Below are positions 1 to 11,674 of a stretch of 64,000 nucleotides of DNA, in pieces; within the stretch, counting starts at the first letter, position 1, and each line of letters begins with the position of its first letter. The translations under genes were made by a program, and so were the position numbers. Below the pieces are notes generated by a model. It was not told the DNA's origin and did not search any database. It was given only the letters and a program-made list of their open reading frames with translations. Location of the stretch: the NCBI GenBank assembly GCA_027946555.1, contig JAPEVC010000090.1:62001-126000 (forward strand), written 5' to 3'. Source of the DNA: Gnomoniopsis sp. IMI 355080 (taxonomy: Eukaryota; Ascomycota; Sordariomycetes; Diaporthales; Gnomoniaceae).

Positions 1-592
1 TGATCTTTTCCACGGCATAGGACAGGTTGCTGTTCAGTTGCGCGCTGATCGCTTCGACGTTTAAGTATCCTGTGGAGATAACTGGGAGGGTTGATGTGTC
101 CTCATCAAGCGCGGTCACGGTCATTAGTGAGCCCGATGAAAGCTTTTGATCCTGAGAAAGACAGTCATGCACTGGTGTATCGAGAAGTGGTATCACTGAT
201 GCCCAGTCTGGATTGGTCTCAAAGGCCGAGGCTGGCTCCTCATCTACCCGGCTGGACTCATGACAATCTGGCCACGAGAGTAGAGGATAAGGTGTGAGAT
301 CGCCCAATGTTGTCCATGAGTCCTCACCAATGGCCTCGATCCCAACATCTGTACCCCCTCCATTCTCGTCTGTCGACACCGAATTTGCGGCATGCTGAAC
401 CTCTTCGCAGGACTTTGTCCGGCTAAACCGCGGATTCCGGGCAGGATATTCGCAGTCAATTCTTCTATGTGTACAACGGAGGCACGACGGAAGTTTTTGA
501 TCGCATCTTCTCTTGGATTTTACGCAAGCCAAGCAAGACTTCCGCCGTGGCGGAGGGTTGTCGCGTTCAGCACGCGAGAGCTGTGGAGACAT
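1..592 (-). CDS. Zn(II)2Cys6 transcription factor, 5' part (runs off left edge)
   Basis: An uninterrupted minus-strand frame runs from an ATG at 592 to the window edge, giving 197 codons and no stop. About 20 residues in, it shows a complete fungal binuclear zinc cluster: six cysteines spaced CX2CX6CX6CX2CX6C, with the basic stretch KSKRRC between cysteines 2 and 3 and a Pro before cysteine 4. This is the DNA-binding domain of Gal4-class regulators, which act in the nucleus and usually bind CGG half-sites. The visible rest is Ser/Thr/Glu-rich with no recognisable domain; the fungal-specific regulatory domain would lie beyond the edge. The start is the first ATG upstream of the cluster and leaves a typical short N-terminus. 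Target genes cannot be inferred. The cluster is certain; gene length and introns further left are unknown. Confidence 0.85.
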   Translation of the reverse strand, partial: MSPQLSRAERDNPPPRRKSCLACVKSKRRCDQKLPSCLRCTHRRIDCEYPARNPRFSRTKSCEEVQHAANSVSTDENGGGTDVGIEAIGEDSWTTLGDLTPYPLLSWPDCHESSRVDEEPASAFETNPDWASVIPLLDTPVHDCLSQDQKLSSGSLMTVTALDEDTSTLPVISTGYLNVEAISAQLNSNLSYAVEKI

Positions 593-1021
593 GTCGTGAG
601 AATAAGCTCAACACTCCCGGCCCAAAGGATGGGCCCACCTTGGCGGTGGTATATGTACTATGGTAGCACGCACAGGATTGGATTGTATAGGGTTAGGGTC
701 TCACCTCCGACCAGTAGGACGTCCTTGGCACCTACTTTGAACTGTTGGAATATAATATTAAAATCTGCACCAAGACCATAACAAAATGGTCTGTTGACCC
801 AATGGCAAGTCGTCTGACTACGACTCATACGTGAGATCGGATATCAGGCAGGCGGTTGCTCATGAATCTTGGCGTGGCGCCCTGCAAGCCGCCTCTCCCA
901 AATGCCCCAAAGAGACATTTTCTTTTTGGCCTCTAAAGTCCCGACACTTGTTGATATCAGAACACCCATGAATAAAAAGACTGAATATCAGAATGCCCTA
1001 TAACTTTCACCAGCAAAAGTT
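593..1021. other. Spacer: regulator promoter and tRNA-Arg 3' flank
   Basis: There is no supportable gene here. It holds the upstream region of the leftward Zn2Cys6 gene and the 3' flank of the leftward tRNA. An A/T-rich run near 740-780 lies about 150 nt upstream of the regulator ATG. Confidence 0.5.
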
Positions 1022-1107
1022 CGATTTCGCCAGGGGTCGAACCTGGAACCTCCTGATCACAACGTATAGAATCGTAGTCAGACGCTCTGCCATTGAGCCA
1101 CGAAACC
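1022..1107 (-). tRNA. tRNA-Arg(ACG) with 14-nt intron
   Basis: On the minus strand the cloverleaf folds fully. The acceptor stem is GGTTTCG paired with CGAAATC (one G-T pair), the D-arm contains GGCTCAATGGCAGAGC, the anticodon stem is TCTGA/TCAGG, and the T-arm is CCAGG-TTCGACC-CCTGG. The mature anticodon loop is CTACGAA, giving anticodon ACG (Arg; A34 normally becomes inosine). A 14-nt intron (1058-1071) sits one base 3' of the anticodon, the standard eukaryotic position. The anticodon arm resembles yeast tRNA-Arg(ACG). The discriminator base is G. Confidence 0.93.
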
Positions 1108-1874
1108 TTGGAAAAATCGGCCAAAGTTAAATACTATAATCCCTAGAGTCGAGTCCAGCTACTCCTGCTCCTTCCGAAGTTCCTTCCTTCCTTCCCCCCT
1201 GTTAGAGGCTACGCCATACAGGATTATCGTTGAGTAAGTCAAGGGCCTCAGTTTTGCCAAAGGAAGGGATTTTACTTGCTCGCGTAGCTCGCAAGTGAGA
1301 CAGATGCGGTATACCCACACTGTTCGCGCCAGCGAAACGTGGGGTATCGTATACGATTGCAGGTTCGTTCTTTTTGGCTTTGTAGAAGGAGTAACACTAT
1401 TTTTTTTGCCTCGTAAGGTTTTTTTTCTTTTCGCTTGCAATCGTCAAGGTCTGGTTGTAGTTGAAGATCGGCAGCCGCGCAGGTCATGCCCGAAAGCACG
1501 TTAGCGCGCGGTGTCGGGTCGGAGCTGACTCATCAATTCTAACCCGATCAAACACCAAAAAGTCGGACTCCTTGTGTGACAACTTGCGCAAGATTGGTAA
1601 ATCCCTGAGTAGCCTGCTAGCTTGATTGACGGTAAGGTAACAGAGAGAATGAAGTAGTTATTTCAACCCATGCCATATAGCCTTCCTGTTGGAGCTTGGC
1701 TGTAGTCTTTTCACGCATTGTCCTAAGCGTGGCGGTTCGACCCAGATGCCGCACGGACCACTTGCGGCTCGACTCGGTTCCAATCCAAGGTCCCGGAATT
1801 CTGGCTGACCAACGACAACTCAACCTCGAAACAAGCAATTGAAGGCGCCAGTCGAACACAATTGCTCCGTCAAC
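1108..1874. other. Spacer between tRNA-Arg and NDUFB7
   Basis: No gene is supported. It contains the tRNA upstream region, T-runs near 1399-1433, and the NDUFB7 promoter. Open frames here show no family resemblance. Confidence 0.45.
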
Positions 1875-2338
1875 ATGGGTGGACACGACGATTCCTTCGA
1901 GATGCCGCCGAGTAAGCCTTTGATCCCTCGGTTTCTTGCCTTGCCTTGCATTGGCTGACGTCGAATTGCAGAGGCTACCCGCGAGGCGATGCGCGATGCC
2001 AAACTGCCCATGGCATACCGAGACAGCTGCGCCAACCTCCTCATCCCCCTCAACAACTGCCGATTCGAAACCTACTATCTGCCCTGGAAGTGCGAGGTAG
2101 GCCTCAGCGATTCTTGTCGCCTGTCTCAACGAGCCCCACACCCCGACGACTGCCAGAATTGGGGTGCCGATCTCGCCTCGTCACCCTATACACGGGTCTT
2201 TGCTGGATGAATATACACTGACGCGAACAACAGCAAGAGAGACACACATACGAAAAGTGCCAATACGTCGAGTTCAAGAAGCGGGTGGCCAAGATGGACG
2301 AGCTAAGGGCGGCAAAGGACGGTGCAAGGAGCAACTAG
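1875..2338 (+). CDS. NADH:ubiquinone oxidoreductase B18 subunit (NDUFB7 family)
   Basis: Three exons (1875-1911, 1972-2096, 2234-2338) encode 88 residues of an accessory subunit of mitochondrial complex I, located on the intermembrane-space side of the membrane arm. The signature is a twin CX9C fold: a cysteine pair flanking ANLLIPLNN and a second pair flanking EQERHTYEK, preceded by the conserved MRDAKLPMAYRDSC segment and followed by a basic QYVEFKKRVAKMDEL helix. CX9C proteins of this type are normally imported and oxidised by the Mia40 pathway. Introns are 60 and 137 nt with GTAAGC and GTAGGC donors. The ATG fits the usual short N-terminus. The length is near the family norm for fungi. 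The exon 3 boundary was set by frame and by restoring the second CX9C. Confidence 0.9.
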
Positions 2339-3851
2339 ACAAGAACAAGTCGAACGCTGGCGGATCATCGCAATGTATCTCACCTTGGTTCAATAGACGA
2401 ATGGAAAGAGCACAAAGCATTAATTTGCTCATAGAGGACCGAAGTGCAGGCAGACGTGTAGCGCAGGCTGGCCAATGCACAAACCCATCCTCTGAACGTG
2501 GTGGCATGACAATCAACGTCTTGCAGGATTGAGCTGCGAGACAATCACGCTGTTGATTTAAACGTGTGAGCCGGTGAAGTGCGCTACGTATCCGCTCGAA
2601 AGAAAGTGCGGTATTGCGTCTTGGCCAAAACCAACGAAGCCGTATCTCCATCTCTCCACGGTCGCGAAATGTGAGAGATCCGACTTTTCAAACATCTCGA
2701 TTGCGTCCTCGACCGACGCTGTCGAGGTACAGCCAGAAGCCTTCGATCTTCGAAGCTCGAGACTGCTTTCCGGGAAGATCGATAGTCTTCGCATCAACAT
2801 ACTGCCCGCCGTAAGCTTTGTGTTGGCCGTTCCTGCCGAATCCAACTGAGACTGCAGCTCGCCCTCAAATTGATGACCATGGTAGACTTCGTGAGATTCT
2901 ATGCCTGCATCCACTGGGTCCCACATCTCTGGTCTCTCTGTTTTCGCCGTGTGATACCTTCGCTGCTCATCATATGCTACTGAGGAAAGCTGTGAAGATA
3001 GGATTGTCTCGTAGAAGAGGTATAGGTAGAACCGGTTTCCTGACGCAGGCTGTGACCGTTCCACTACTGAATGATTTGATCTGCTTATTATGCAGCCAGT
3101 GTGTGCTTGAATAGAATCTTAACAATACATGCCCAGCAAGTCGTGAAGAATAAACTTTGGGTAGGTGTCGAAAGTTCGATACGTTTTGATGAGATATTGT
3201 CCACGGGAAGATATATACTAAATCACCAGAAGGTTACAGAAATTCTTATGAGAAGGTCCTTAAAGTAATATCACTTTTCGAGTACCAGATCTCTCCATGG
3301 CCTTGACCTCCATGACTCCATCATTGAATCGTTCACTGTGTGTTTCTTACTCTGTGTCTGATGGAAATTTCAACTCCTACCTAGGTAAGTCTACGAAAGA
3401 ATGACACACTAAGAGGCATCCTTCGACCAGCTGCATCTCACAGCGCCTCTTTAGTGACTATATACGGTATGTCGAGCAAACCTCCAGGTTGTCACGTTTC
3501 GTTGCCCGCTCAAAAACTCAAACGCACAATTCACAATATCAGACCCCACCCACTGGTTTTTGTCAAATTCTCCCAGATTCCATTCAAGAGAATCAATTTC
3601 ACTTGAACTGCCCAGCATGTTCTTCGAACCAACCACCACGGTCTGTAACGCAACTATTGTCTTTTCACAGCAACTCAAAACCTGGAAGTTTTCGTTGAGT
3701 TCAAGCCAGGTGAAATTGGCCACAAATCGAACCAATAACTTTTCGAAAACGCATGGAAGACCAAAGACCCAGAAGTTGAACACCCTTGGAACCAACAATT
3801 TGGTTTTCCCTGACACAGCTACTTCTTAACTCAACCAAAACCAACGACACG
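2339..3851. other. Spacer, possibly with a hypothetical exon
   Basis: This 1.5-kb stretch contains one minus-strand open frame (listed separately) and otherwise no recognisable coding sequence. TACCTAGGTA occurs at 3378-3387. The right part is the promoter of the Gln-rich gene. Confidence 0.4.
2558..3064 (-). CDS. Possible hypothetical protein or exon
   Basis: A 168-codon open frame lacks an ATG at its upstream edge (it begins at GTG); the first internal ATG is far inside. It has no family signature I recognise. The composition is not obviously biased, and the frame ends at a clean stop 220 nt after the NDUFB7 stop on the other strand. It may be an exon of an unseen gene or chance. Confidence 0.2.
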   Translation of the reverse strand: MERSQPASGNRFYLYLFYETILSSQLSSVAYDEQRRYHTAKTERPEMWDPVDAGIESHEVYHGHQFEGELQSQLDSAGTANTKLTAGSMLMRRLSIFPESSLELRRSKASGCTSTASVEDAIEMFEKSDLSHFATVERWRYGFVGFGQDAIPHFLSSGYVAHFTGSHV

Positions 3852-4826
3852 ATGACTTATCATCACAGAGATCATCGTGTGGTAGATGAAGCAGTCTCTT
3901 ACGCCGACGGCATGGAGGATCACGCTCAAGGCTTTTTCTCATATCCTCACGACTACTCACTTGGCAACGGTCCAGTGGGTCCTTACGCTATGGCGACTCC
4001 ATCTGGTCGTGGATATGCACAATGCCAGCCAAACCAGCAGATGTATTCTGCCTACGACCAGCACGCCCAACTTTCCAACTTGCAGCCACATGTTCCCAAG
4101 ATGAAGCCTGTGTCACGTTTCATCAATGAACAATACATGTCCCAGCATAAATTCCAGCCTACGACTCAGCAACAACACTCGGTTTTTCCAGACAGAAACA
4201 ACCAGACCACAAGCTTCACTAACAGCCTCGATAACGCACCTAGCATCTGGCCTCGGGACACTGTCGATTTACAGACTCTAAGTCCTCGACCAATCAACCG
4301 CTACACAAGCGACCCAAGACACCACAACGCGAGCCAGTATCAGTATATGCAAGCCCGCAGTGGTCTCTCTGTATCCGCCCAAGCCCAGTATGGCGATCTT
4401 GTTCATGGCCATCTACCTCAGATGCCTGTTCAGCAACCGGCATTCGTTCAGGGTGGTTTGGATCAGCAGCACGCTTACAGCATCCAGGCTTCTCAAATGT
4501 CACAGACTACCGCACTTCGACCAGCTACAGCATTTCATGTAAACAGTGCCAAAGAAAGCAGCGGTCAGGCTGCTTCTGGTCCTTCAGACAAAGGCCAGAA
4601 GGCCGCAAAGTCAATCAAGTCAAGCAGCAAGCGCAGGTACACGCCAGCAGAACTGAGAATCATTACCACGATGATGCAGGCGAAGGCCACGTCTGAGCAG
4701 ATCGGCCAGCGCCTAGGACGTAACCCGAACAGCATCCTCTTGAAGTGGGGACGTATGCAAGGCCGATACGCTGACCCTCATGCAGCGGCGAAGCGCCGGC
4801 GTACTGGCAAAGGCGGTCAGCCATAA
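3852..4826 (+). CDS. Gln-rich protein with Myb/homeodomain-like C-terminal region
   Basis: A single exon encodes 324 residues. The ATG at 3852 lies in a good context (cacgATGA); an in-frame open stretch upstream has no ATG. Residues 1-255 are low complexity, rich in Gln, His, Tyr and Pro, and probably disordered. Residues about 258-305 are basic and helical, with the pattern RRYTPAEL...MMQAKATSEQIGQRLGRNPNSILLKW, resembling a Myb/SANT-like helix-turn-helix (final aromatic Trp, preceding recognition-helix-like segment). The tail AAKRRRTGKGG looks like a nuclear localisation signal. I infer a nuclear, possibly DNA-binding protein of unknown targets. No named family is recognised. Confidence 0.72.
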   Translation: MTYHHRDHRVVDEAVSYADGMEDHAQGFFSYPHDYSLGNGPVGPYAMATPSGRGYAQCQPNQQMYSAYDQHAQLSNLQPHVPKMKPVSRFINEQYMSQHKFQPTTQQQHSVFPDRNNQTTSFTNSLDNAPSIWPRDTVDLQTLSPRPINRYTSDPRHHNASQYQYMQARSGLSVSAQAQYGDLVHGHLPQMPVQQPAFVQGGLDQQHAYSIQASQMSQTTALRPATAFHVNSAKESSGQAASGPSDKGQKAAKSIKSSSKRRYTPAELRIITTMMQAKATSEQIGQRLGRNPNSILLKWGRMQGRYADPHAAAKRRRTGKGGQP

Positions 4827-7010
4827 GGATTTCCTGCTGGACCGTTGCATGAGAAAAGAGATTGGGTTTGGAGAAGTTGAGCTCTGCAAACTGGAAACGG
4901 TTTGTAGAACATGTGCTCACAGGCGCGTCTTGTCATTCAGAGACCCAGGTAAGCGAAGATTTCCATTCTAGGGCGAGGTTGAGATCATCCTAATGTTTGT
5001 GAAGCGCCGCATCACAGTTGGTATGCTTGTGCTGGAAGGAATACAGTCCGATCATGGGGAACCCCGTACAATTTCCTGTGAAGCGAGAAATCTCGTGACA
5101 TTGAAATCGCGCAGGTACAACAATTCACAGCACAGTCCGGGGCTGTGGATCACTTTGTCTACGATTGATGATCCTGCTGCTACTACGGGACAAGCACCAG
5201 AGGAGACAACAATGCTATACGGCTTGAAGATAAGCGAAGGAGTGGACAGTAATGCATGCAGACAGTTGCAATGAACAGGACGGAAACCAAAAACACTCCC
5301 ATTCGTTGCCTCCTAGCTGCGTTACTGTGAACGTGATGTCCTGGTCGAGGAGCAGACAGATCTAAGCCTCAATGTTGTCAAGATTGGATCAAAGTACTTC
5401 AAGCCTACCCTAGGGTAACTAAGAGACCTCAAATCTATCTTAATTTCGAGTATGTTGACTTCCAGTATGTAGATGTCCATGTGATTGTCGGTGTCTCCTA
5501 CCATAGTATTAGCGGAATGATACTGCAAAACGTTCGAGAGAAGTAGGTCTCCTCGAGCATTTAGTTTGAATCTTTAGTGAAAATTTGTGGAACTGACCTC
5601 GACAGCGTGCAGGTCCTGAGGCCCCCGACTGCGAGGAAGACGCAAAGAGACTTGTCGGGGGCCATCACAGTCATACAAATAACCCGTACATACGTGACTT
5701 CCATGTCGGATACTTGGTGATAATTGGACTGTGAAATGTGTGGTCTTATTTCTGAATAGGCCTATAACTCCTGTCGCTTGACCATCTGGTAACTGGTCGA
5801 GCCAATACGTATAGCCTTGCGTGACAACACGATGTCATTTCCGTTCACCTGGAATATTCGCAACAGAACTTTGCCTATGTAAGTATCTTGGCTCCTTATA
5901 CAGATATCAAGATAACCTAAGTGTTAATCAGTTGCGGGACGATGTCTGAGTATACTGTCGCGACCCATCCTGGGCATATACTATTCATGGTCTACTTGTC
6001 CGGCCAAGTCACCAGCTCGCACCGGATTTCTGTTACATAGTGCTTGAAGCTGCGTAAGAACTCCCACAAGTACGTCGCTTTTTGAGACCTTGTGATCCCC
6101 GAGAAGTTCATATTCTGGTAGGCCTATAGTTTGGTCATTGGCCTTGATTTCCACGAGTCTTAGATACCTCGAGAAAATACACCGCTTTACTCCAATGTCT
6201 TTGACTCTTCGCCTCTCGCCATGTGACCTTCAGGACAGGCTTCATGTTCTAGATGGAACCTGACTGGATGGACCTGACATTGGAAATGCAAGTTCGTCAA
6301 AATCGTGGCACCTTTAGCAGGGTCTTCACAGTAAGAAAGAAGTGTTTCTTCTTCGTTCCTCGACGAAGACAGCAGACTACCCACCGATTGGTTGGTGTCA
6401 AGCAACATGTCAATCTAGGTGATGAACGGTCGGTAATAGGCGCCCGATGGGTGTAGCGTGGGGGTCATGTGTAATACACAATGCTTTTGGCTATCGTGTG
6501 TGTGCCTGCCACTGATACGACTCAGCTAAGCAGCAAAGATCCGCTAGTCTTTCGCCCAACCAAAGAGACCGTACGGCGTCCCCTCTACTTCCGGGTATAT
6601 GTGTCGATCACGTTTTTTTCTGCCGGGGGTTTCGGCGATAACAAAGGCACTAAGACTAAAGCACCCGACGGTACCTAGAGAAATCCTTATGGTGATTGAC
6701 TCTTTCGCCGATTCCGGGCCGTTGAAGCCGAGTATGGTTCTATCATTACCGAGCGTTCGTTCTGTTCTAGTCGTGATTCACTTCTATTTATTCTTTCCAG
6801 TACATACTTCCGTTTCCTCTGAAGTCCGAGCCGTTGATTTGCTTCTTGCAAGTTGCTGTGGCCCAAGCCATTTCTGAACTCGCTCCGAGAGTTTGTTAGT
6901 GACTGAATCTAATCCAGCACACAATTGACGTGTTCTACGTCTCAGGAATAGAATCAGACACCCAACATCTAGCAATCAAGAGCGATCGCAAAGACTTAAA
7001 CTGCCATCAA
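4827..7010. other. 2.2-kb spacer
   Basis: No gene is supported. It holds the 12-bp palindrome TACCCTAGGGTA at 5406-5417. Open frames of up to about 90 codons have no visible relatives. The right-hand 200-300 bp form the promoter and leader of the MFS gene. Confidence 0.45.
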
Positions 7011-8932
7011 ATGGCTACACAACATGGCAATACTGCGCAAAACGGCACCACTCAAGAGGAAGTGGACGATGCCGAAGAGCAACACAGACGTTATGCTCAG
7101 CATGAGCCTTCACAGGCAGAACATAACTCGGGAGTTTCACTGGCCCAGGCCACTGAGTCTTCGCCACGAGGAACAAGAGCGAACAAGCCTCATGTTGTAC
7201 GTCCGCACTTGGGGAAAGAATCAAAACCCGCAAAAGAGGCAGTCGCTTGGAGAGATTTGCCGCACAAGCAGCAACTTGTCGTCATCGTCTTGACAAGATT
7301 ATCAGAACCACTTGTGCAAACAAGTTTGCAGTCCTACATGTTCTATCAACTCAAGTTCTTTGATCCTTCACTCTCCGATGCTGTCATTGCAAGTCAAGCC
7401 GGTATTCTGCATGCCTCGTTCACGGCAGCTCAGCTATTCACAGCGATGATTTGGGGACGTATTGCAGACTCTAGTCGCTTTGGTCGGAAGAAGGTGGTCC
7501 TAATAGGCCTGGCTGGGACCATGGTGTCTTGTCTGGGATTTGGACTCAGCACATCGTTCTGGCAGGCGCTACTATTCCGAATTCTAGGGGGAATCACCAA
7601 TGGAAATGTTGGTGTTTTGAGAACTATGATCTCTGAACTTGTACGAGAGAAGAAGTATCAGCAACGAGCTTTCGTCCTGCTCCCAATGACGTTCAACATC
7701 GGTGTCATCATAGGACCTATACTTGGTGGCCTCCTCGCAGATCCCGCAAGCAGCTATCCGAACGTGTTTGGCAACGTTGGGCTTTTCCGTCGATTACCAT
7801 ATGCCTTGCCAAATTTCGTCAGTGCATTCTTCTTGCTATCCGCAGCTACGTGGGCGTTTCTATGCCTGGAAGAGGTAAGTGCTATTTCTGTAACTCCGTG
7901 ATGTCGACCATGCTTTGCTAATGAACATCAATATTAAAGATACTAGATGCACGGGCGGGAAAAAGAGACCTTGGGATAGAATTTGGCAAAAGAATTGCAT
8001 CTTGTTCCAAGAGGTCACCAGTCGCATATCAACCACTTGCATCCGAAGATTACGACAACAACAGCCTCCAGCTGTCGCATTCTCGAGGCGGTTCGACTTC
8101 TTCCTCACAGGCCGTTACACCTTCACCAGTGACCAAGCGTCGGCCTCGATATACTCAGCGTCTACCTTTTCGGCGCATGTTCACCCGAAACGTGATCGCT
8201 GCCCTCTCTTGTCAGTCACTTACGGCCTTCCATATTGGGACCTTCAATTCGTTGTGGTTCATCTTTCTTTCCACGCCAGTGTATGACCCGAGTCAGCCGA
8301 ATACTCCAGAGCGCCATCTACCTTTCGTTTTCACTGGGGGCATTGGCCTTCCACCAGCCCGCGTAGGGTTGGCGATGTCAATACTTGGAGTCATCGGCAT
8401 CACCCTACAGCTCTTTGTTTACCCAACTATATCTGCACGACTCGGCACTTTACGGTGTCTGCGATTGTTCCTCCTTTGCTTCCCGATTACGTACTTTTTT
8501 GCGCCGTATTTATCGCTTGTGCCAAGTTCCTCGCAACCGCCCGAGCCAAAGTCAGGTTTTGCCTTATGGGTTTCCATAGGAGCAGTCCTGTTTTGCCAGG
8601 TCATTGGGAGGACATTTGCTTTACCCAACAATACTATTCTCGTTAATAACGCCTCTCCTCACCCAAGCATCTTGGGTACCTTTCACGGATTCGCTCAAAG
8701 CTGCACATCAGCAGCTAGGACGGTGGGACCCATGCTTGGAGGCTACTTGTATGGAGTTGGGCTAGCGAAGGGTGTTGTTGGCGGTGTATGGTGGGGTTTG
8801 AGTGCGTTCTCGACTATTGGCTGGATGGTGAGTTGGCTAGTGAGGGAGGGCGATGGTCATGAGATCTGGCTTGAGGGCGATGAAGTAGAAGAGGACGTGG
8901 ACGCAAAGCAAGATTCACCAACTCGAGTTTAA
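7011..8932 (+). CDS. Major facilitator superfamily transporter (DHA1-like)
   Basis: Two exons (7011-7874, 7940-8932) encode 618 residues. After a hydrophilic N-terminus of about 85 residues come 12 predicted helices. The cytoplasmic loop 2-3 signature GRIADSSRFGRKKVV matches the MFS motif GxxxDxxGRR/K, and the RILGGITNGNVGV segment fits helix 4 of proton antiporters. A long central loop rich in Ser and Arg separates the two six-helix halves. The single 65-nt intron has donor GTAAGT, branch TGCTAATG and the acceptor ttaAAG; this is the first AG after the branch point and the only in-frame one. It presumably exports small molecules across the plasma or vacuolar membrane; the substrate is unknown. 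The start at 7011 (catcaaATGG) is the first ATG of the frame. Confidence 0.87.
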
Positions 8933-11582
8933 ATGAGTCATATGACATAACAAGTCTACAATATGTCTCAAGCAACCCAACGCACCCGACCGAGTTATTG
9001 TGCCCTCGTCGTCATACGCAGCCGAAGCTGTTATTAATCTTCAAGGCCTGTCAGCCGATACCTGCGCCGCATTTGTTCGGTATGGAGCATTCACGCTCCG
9101 GATCGATGAAGTTATAGCGACCACGAAGATTGATCCACCACTAAGAGTCACACCGCCACAGCAGGAACTCGGTCCACGCCTATCCATCTCGCTGCTGCAT
9201 GCAGATATTATCCTAGCCAAGACGAACGAGGCCAAAACGCCACGAAACGTTGACTCTGATAATGTAGCGTTGCAAGTGCTGCGTTGCGGTTGCGTTCGAA
9301 GAGATGTGGTACAGGGGAAAAGATGTCAATACGCATCTCGAAGGCAGAGAGATAGAAACTGATACGGGAGCGAAACAAGGACTTCCGGCATCAAGCTGTT
9401 TAGTTTGTTTCTTCTGTGATATTGTTGTTGGTGAAACTTACCTAGATAGTGGTGAAGATTGTGCAAATAGCCCAGACTCCAGTGGCATGCTGCTCGTACA
9501 GTACAATGACCGCGGATATAGCAACTCAACAACAATCTGCCCCCTTCCCAGTCACTTTGTTTTCGTTCCATCATTTCATCCAGGGCTTCCTTCATAATCG
9601 AATATAGCTAATTCTCCTCCCACGGGGGTCAGGGGCTCTAAACCGACTTGTTCATCAAACTATCAATCCCATAATGAACACTCATACATAGCTAAACTAC
9701 CCACTTGACGTACAGCACATTCTTAATTAGATGATGATTTCTCGAACTCAAATATACAGAACGATACCTAACACGCTTCTCATCAACATTTCACGCTGTC
9801 GCCCGCCATCACTTGGATCATTCGTTTACACGCCGAGTCTAGCATGTGTCAGCATGTGTGAAGTGCGTCCGCAGTGATCTGACGGGAAACTAAAAAGGCT
9901 ATCGGCTGTTCTTGCTGGCCTTCAATTCTAATCAGATCCACAGGACCAAATGTGCCTTCCTCGAAACTCCTCTACGCATCGTGACATTCCCCTTGCTTTG
10001 CTTGGTGGAGACACCAAGCATTTGGGGACCTGATCCATGGCAAGGATCCGTTAATGAAAGAATCTCGAATAAGTCTGTGGTTACTGCTGTTAGTATGACA
10101 TCCGCCGCAATGCTCGACCGGCGAAGATCAGGTGTCCAGCAGGTCGAAGCGGCCGTATCCTTCCTATTGATGTAGGTGAGTCATATGGGGGCAGTTCTAT
10201 CCTACTCAACCGACCAGCGAGAAAAACCTGAAAAATTGAAGAGACATATCCTGTATACCAGGGTCAAAGTCTCTCCCGATGGAGTTCCTGTGTATGAGTG
10301 TCAGTCAACGAGACTTTCCCGGCTGACGGTGCCTCGTTGCTGCGGCATTTGTCCTTGTCTGCCTTTGGCCCCATCAAATGAGACGATCCGTCCGCAAACC
10401 CAATGACCGAGATTTCGTTGGATCTGTCGCCCACACATGTGCAGCTATGTTCCTTTCGGATCTGTGGGTTATTAGTATTGTGAGGGGTGATATCAAAGTG
10501 GAAGTTCATGTAATCGGCGTAAATGAAACCAGGCAGCGGGGACTCATGAGCCAAGGGCGTATATCTCGCAGAGCTTCTATTTCTCTAATGCTGTGCTGCA
10601 CCTTGTTTCCGCGTCTCTGAGTATGCTATGGCATCCATTATGATCGACTACGACTTGTATTTGCGGTGCGCGGGTCTAGCTTTGCACCTAGCCAGCCAGG
10701 CTGCCCAGGCAAGTGTCCTCCCTACCAAAGATGACAGAACTTACAAGCAGCGGTTAAGACTGCACCAAGGGTGAACATCGCCGATTACAACTTCAACCAA
10801 AATTTCAACAACCTCCTTCACATCTTCTGCAACGGTTGTACCAAGCACGAAAAGGTATGTTGCGAACCTCTTGCAACTACCATGGTAATCGACAGATTCC
10901 CCCTTTGTCTGCGTTCCCCGTCAACGAGTTCTTCACGACCAAGACTCTCACTCTCTTCGATCTCATTGAGTCCTGCGTACCCATTCGGACGAAGAACTTA
11001 GAAAGAGTATTATCGATCAGAGCCAGGTTCTTCAGCGCAGTCTTGCATACCAGTCTTCTGGAGAACAGTACTGGCCGAATGCCCAACAACCATTTCATAG
11101 CTCCGTAGTGCCGTCGCAGAACTACGACTATTTCTTCTCTTGCGCTGTCTGACACTGTTAGAACTTAAGTGTCATTCAAATAAGTGGTTGACGTAGTGTG
11201 ACGTTGGGAGGGTTAGGGGCCCAGGAGCGCTAGCGACTGGGCCGCCGCGGTCAGCCGTCAAACCAAAAATAGAAATATAGGCATTTTGAATTCAAAGTGC
11301 AGTACTTCGACAGCGACAGATAAATAGATAAGAAGGCGTATCTGGAAATCAAGCCTGTGGTCATAAAATAGATATATGGGAATTTCCTTTTACCACGAGT
11401 TTATACGTGATGTCGGGCCTCGTTAGTGGTTTTAACGTGAACCTGATCGACTAACTTATTTAAACATGTCTGCAATGCGTCGAAGTCGTCAAAATCTAAG
11501 AATTTTCCCGTGTAACAAAAAATAATGACATTCGAGTAAAAATTATTCAATCTTCACCAACAGTGATAGAAACCAAAAAGAT
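8933..11582. other. 2.6-kb spacer
   Basis: No firm gene was found. Around 10628-11108 there are short plus-strand frames with plausible splice signals and a peptide pattern not obviously random (for example NIADYNFNQNFNNLLHIF near 10771-10830), but I could not assemble a convincing model or recognise a family. The rest shows nothing. Confidence 0.4.
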
Positions 11583-11674
11583 CGCCCGAGGGGGGGGTCG
11601 AACCCCCAGCCTTAGGATTTGATATTACATATGCTGTAAAAGTCCTACGCTCTAGCCGATTGAGCTACCCGGGC
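11583..11674 (-). tRNA. tRNA-Lys(TTT) with 18-nt intron
   Basis: The minus strand folds as a cloverleaf: acceptor GCCCGGG/CTCGGGC (one G-T), D-arm TAGCTCAATCGGCTAGAGC, anticodon stem TAGGA/TCCTA, and T-arm GGGGG-TTCGACC-CCCCC. The mature loop is CTTTTAA, anticodon TTT (Lys). The 18-nt intron at 11619-11636 begins one base 3' of the anticodon. The run of eight G on the plus strand at 11590-11597 is the T-stem complement. The discriminator is G. Confidence 0.93.

Noticed and set aside
1617..2141. Long minus-strand open frame opposite NDUFB7
   Set aside because: It is the shadow of the NDUFB7 exons; no family pattern, and the plus strand shows the full CX9C protein.
10628..11108. Possible small multi-exon gene
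   Set aside because: Candidate splice sites exist, but alternative models contradict each other and no protein family is recognisable.
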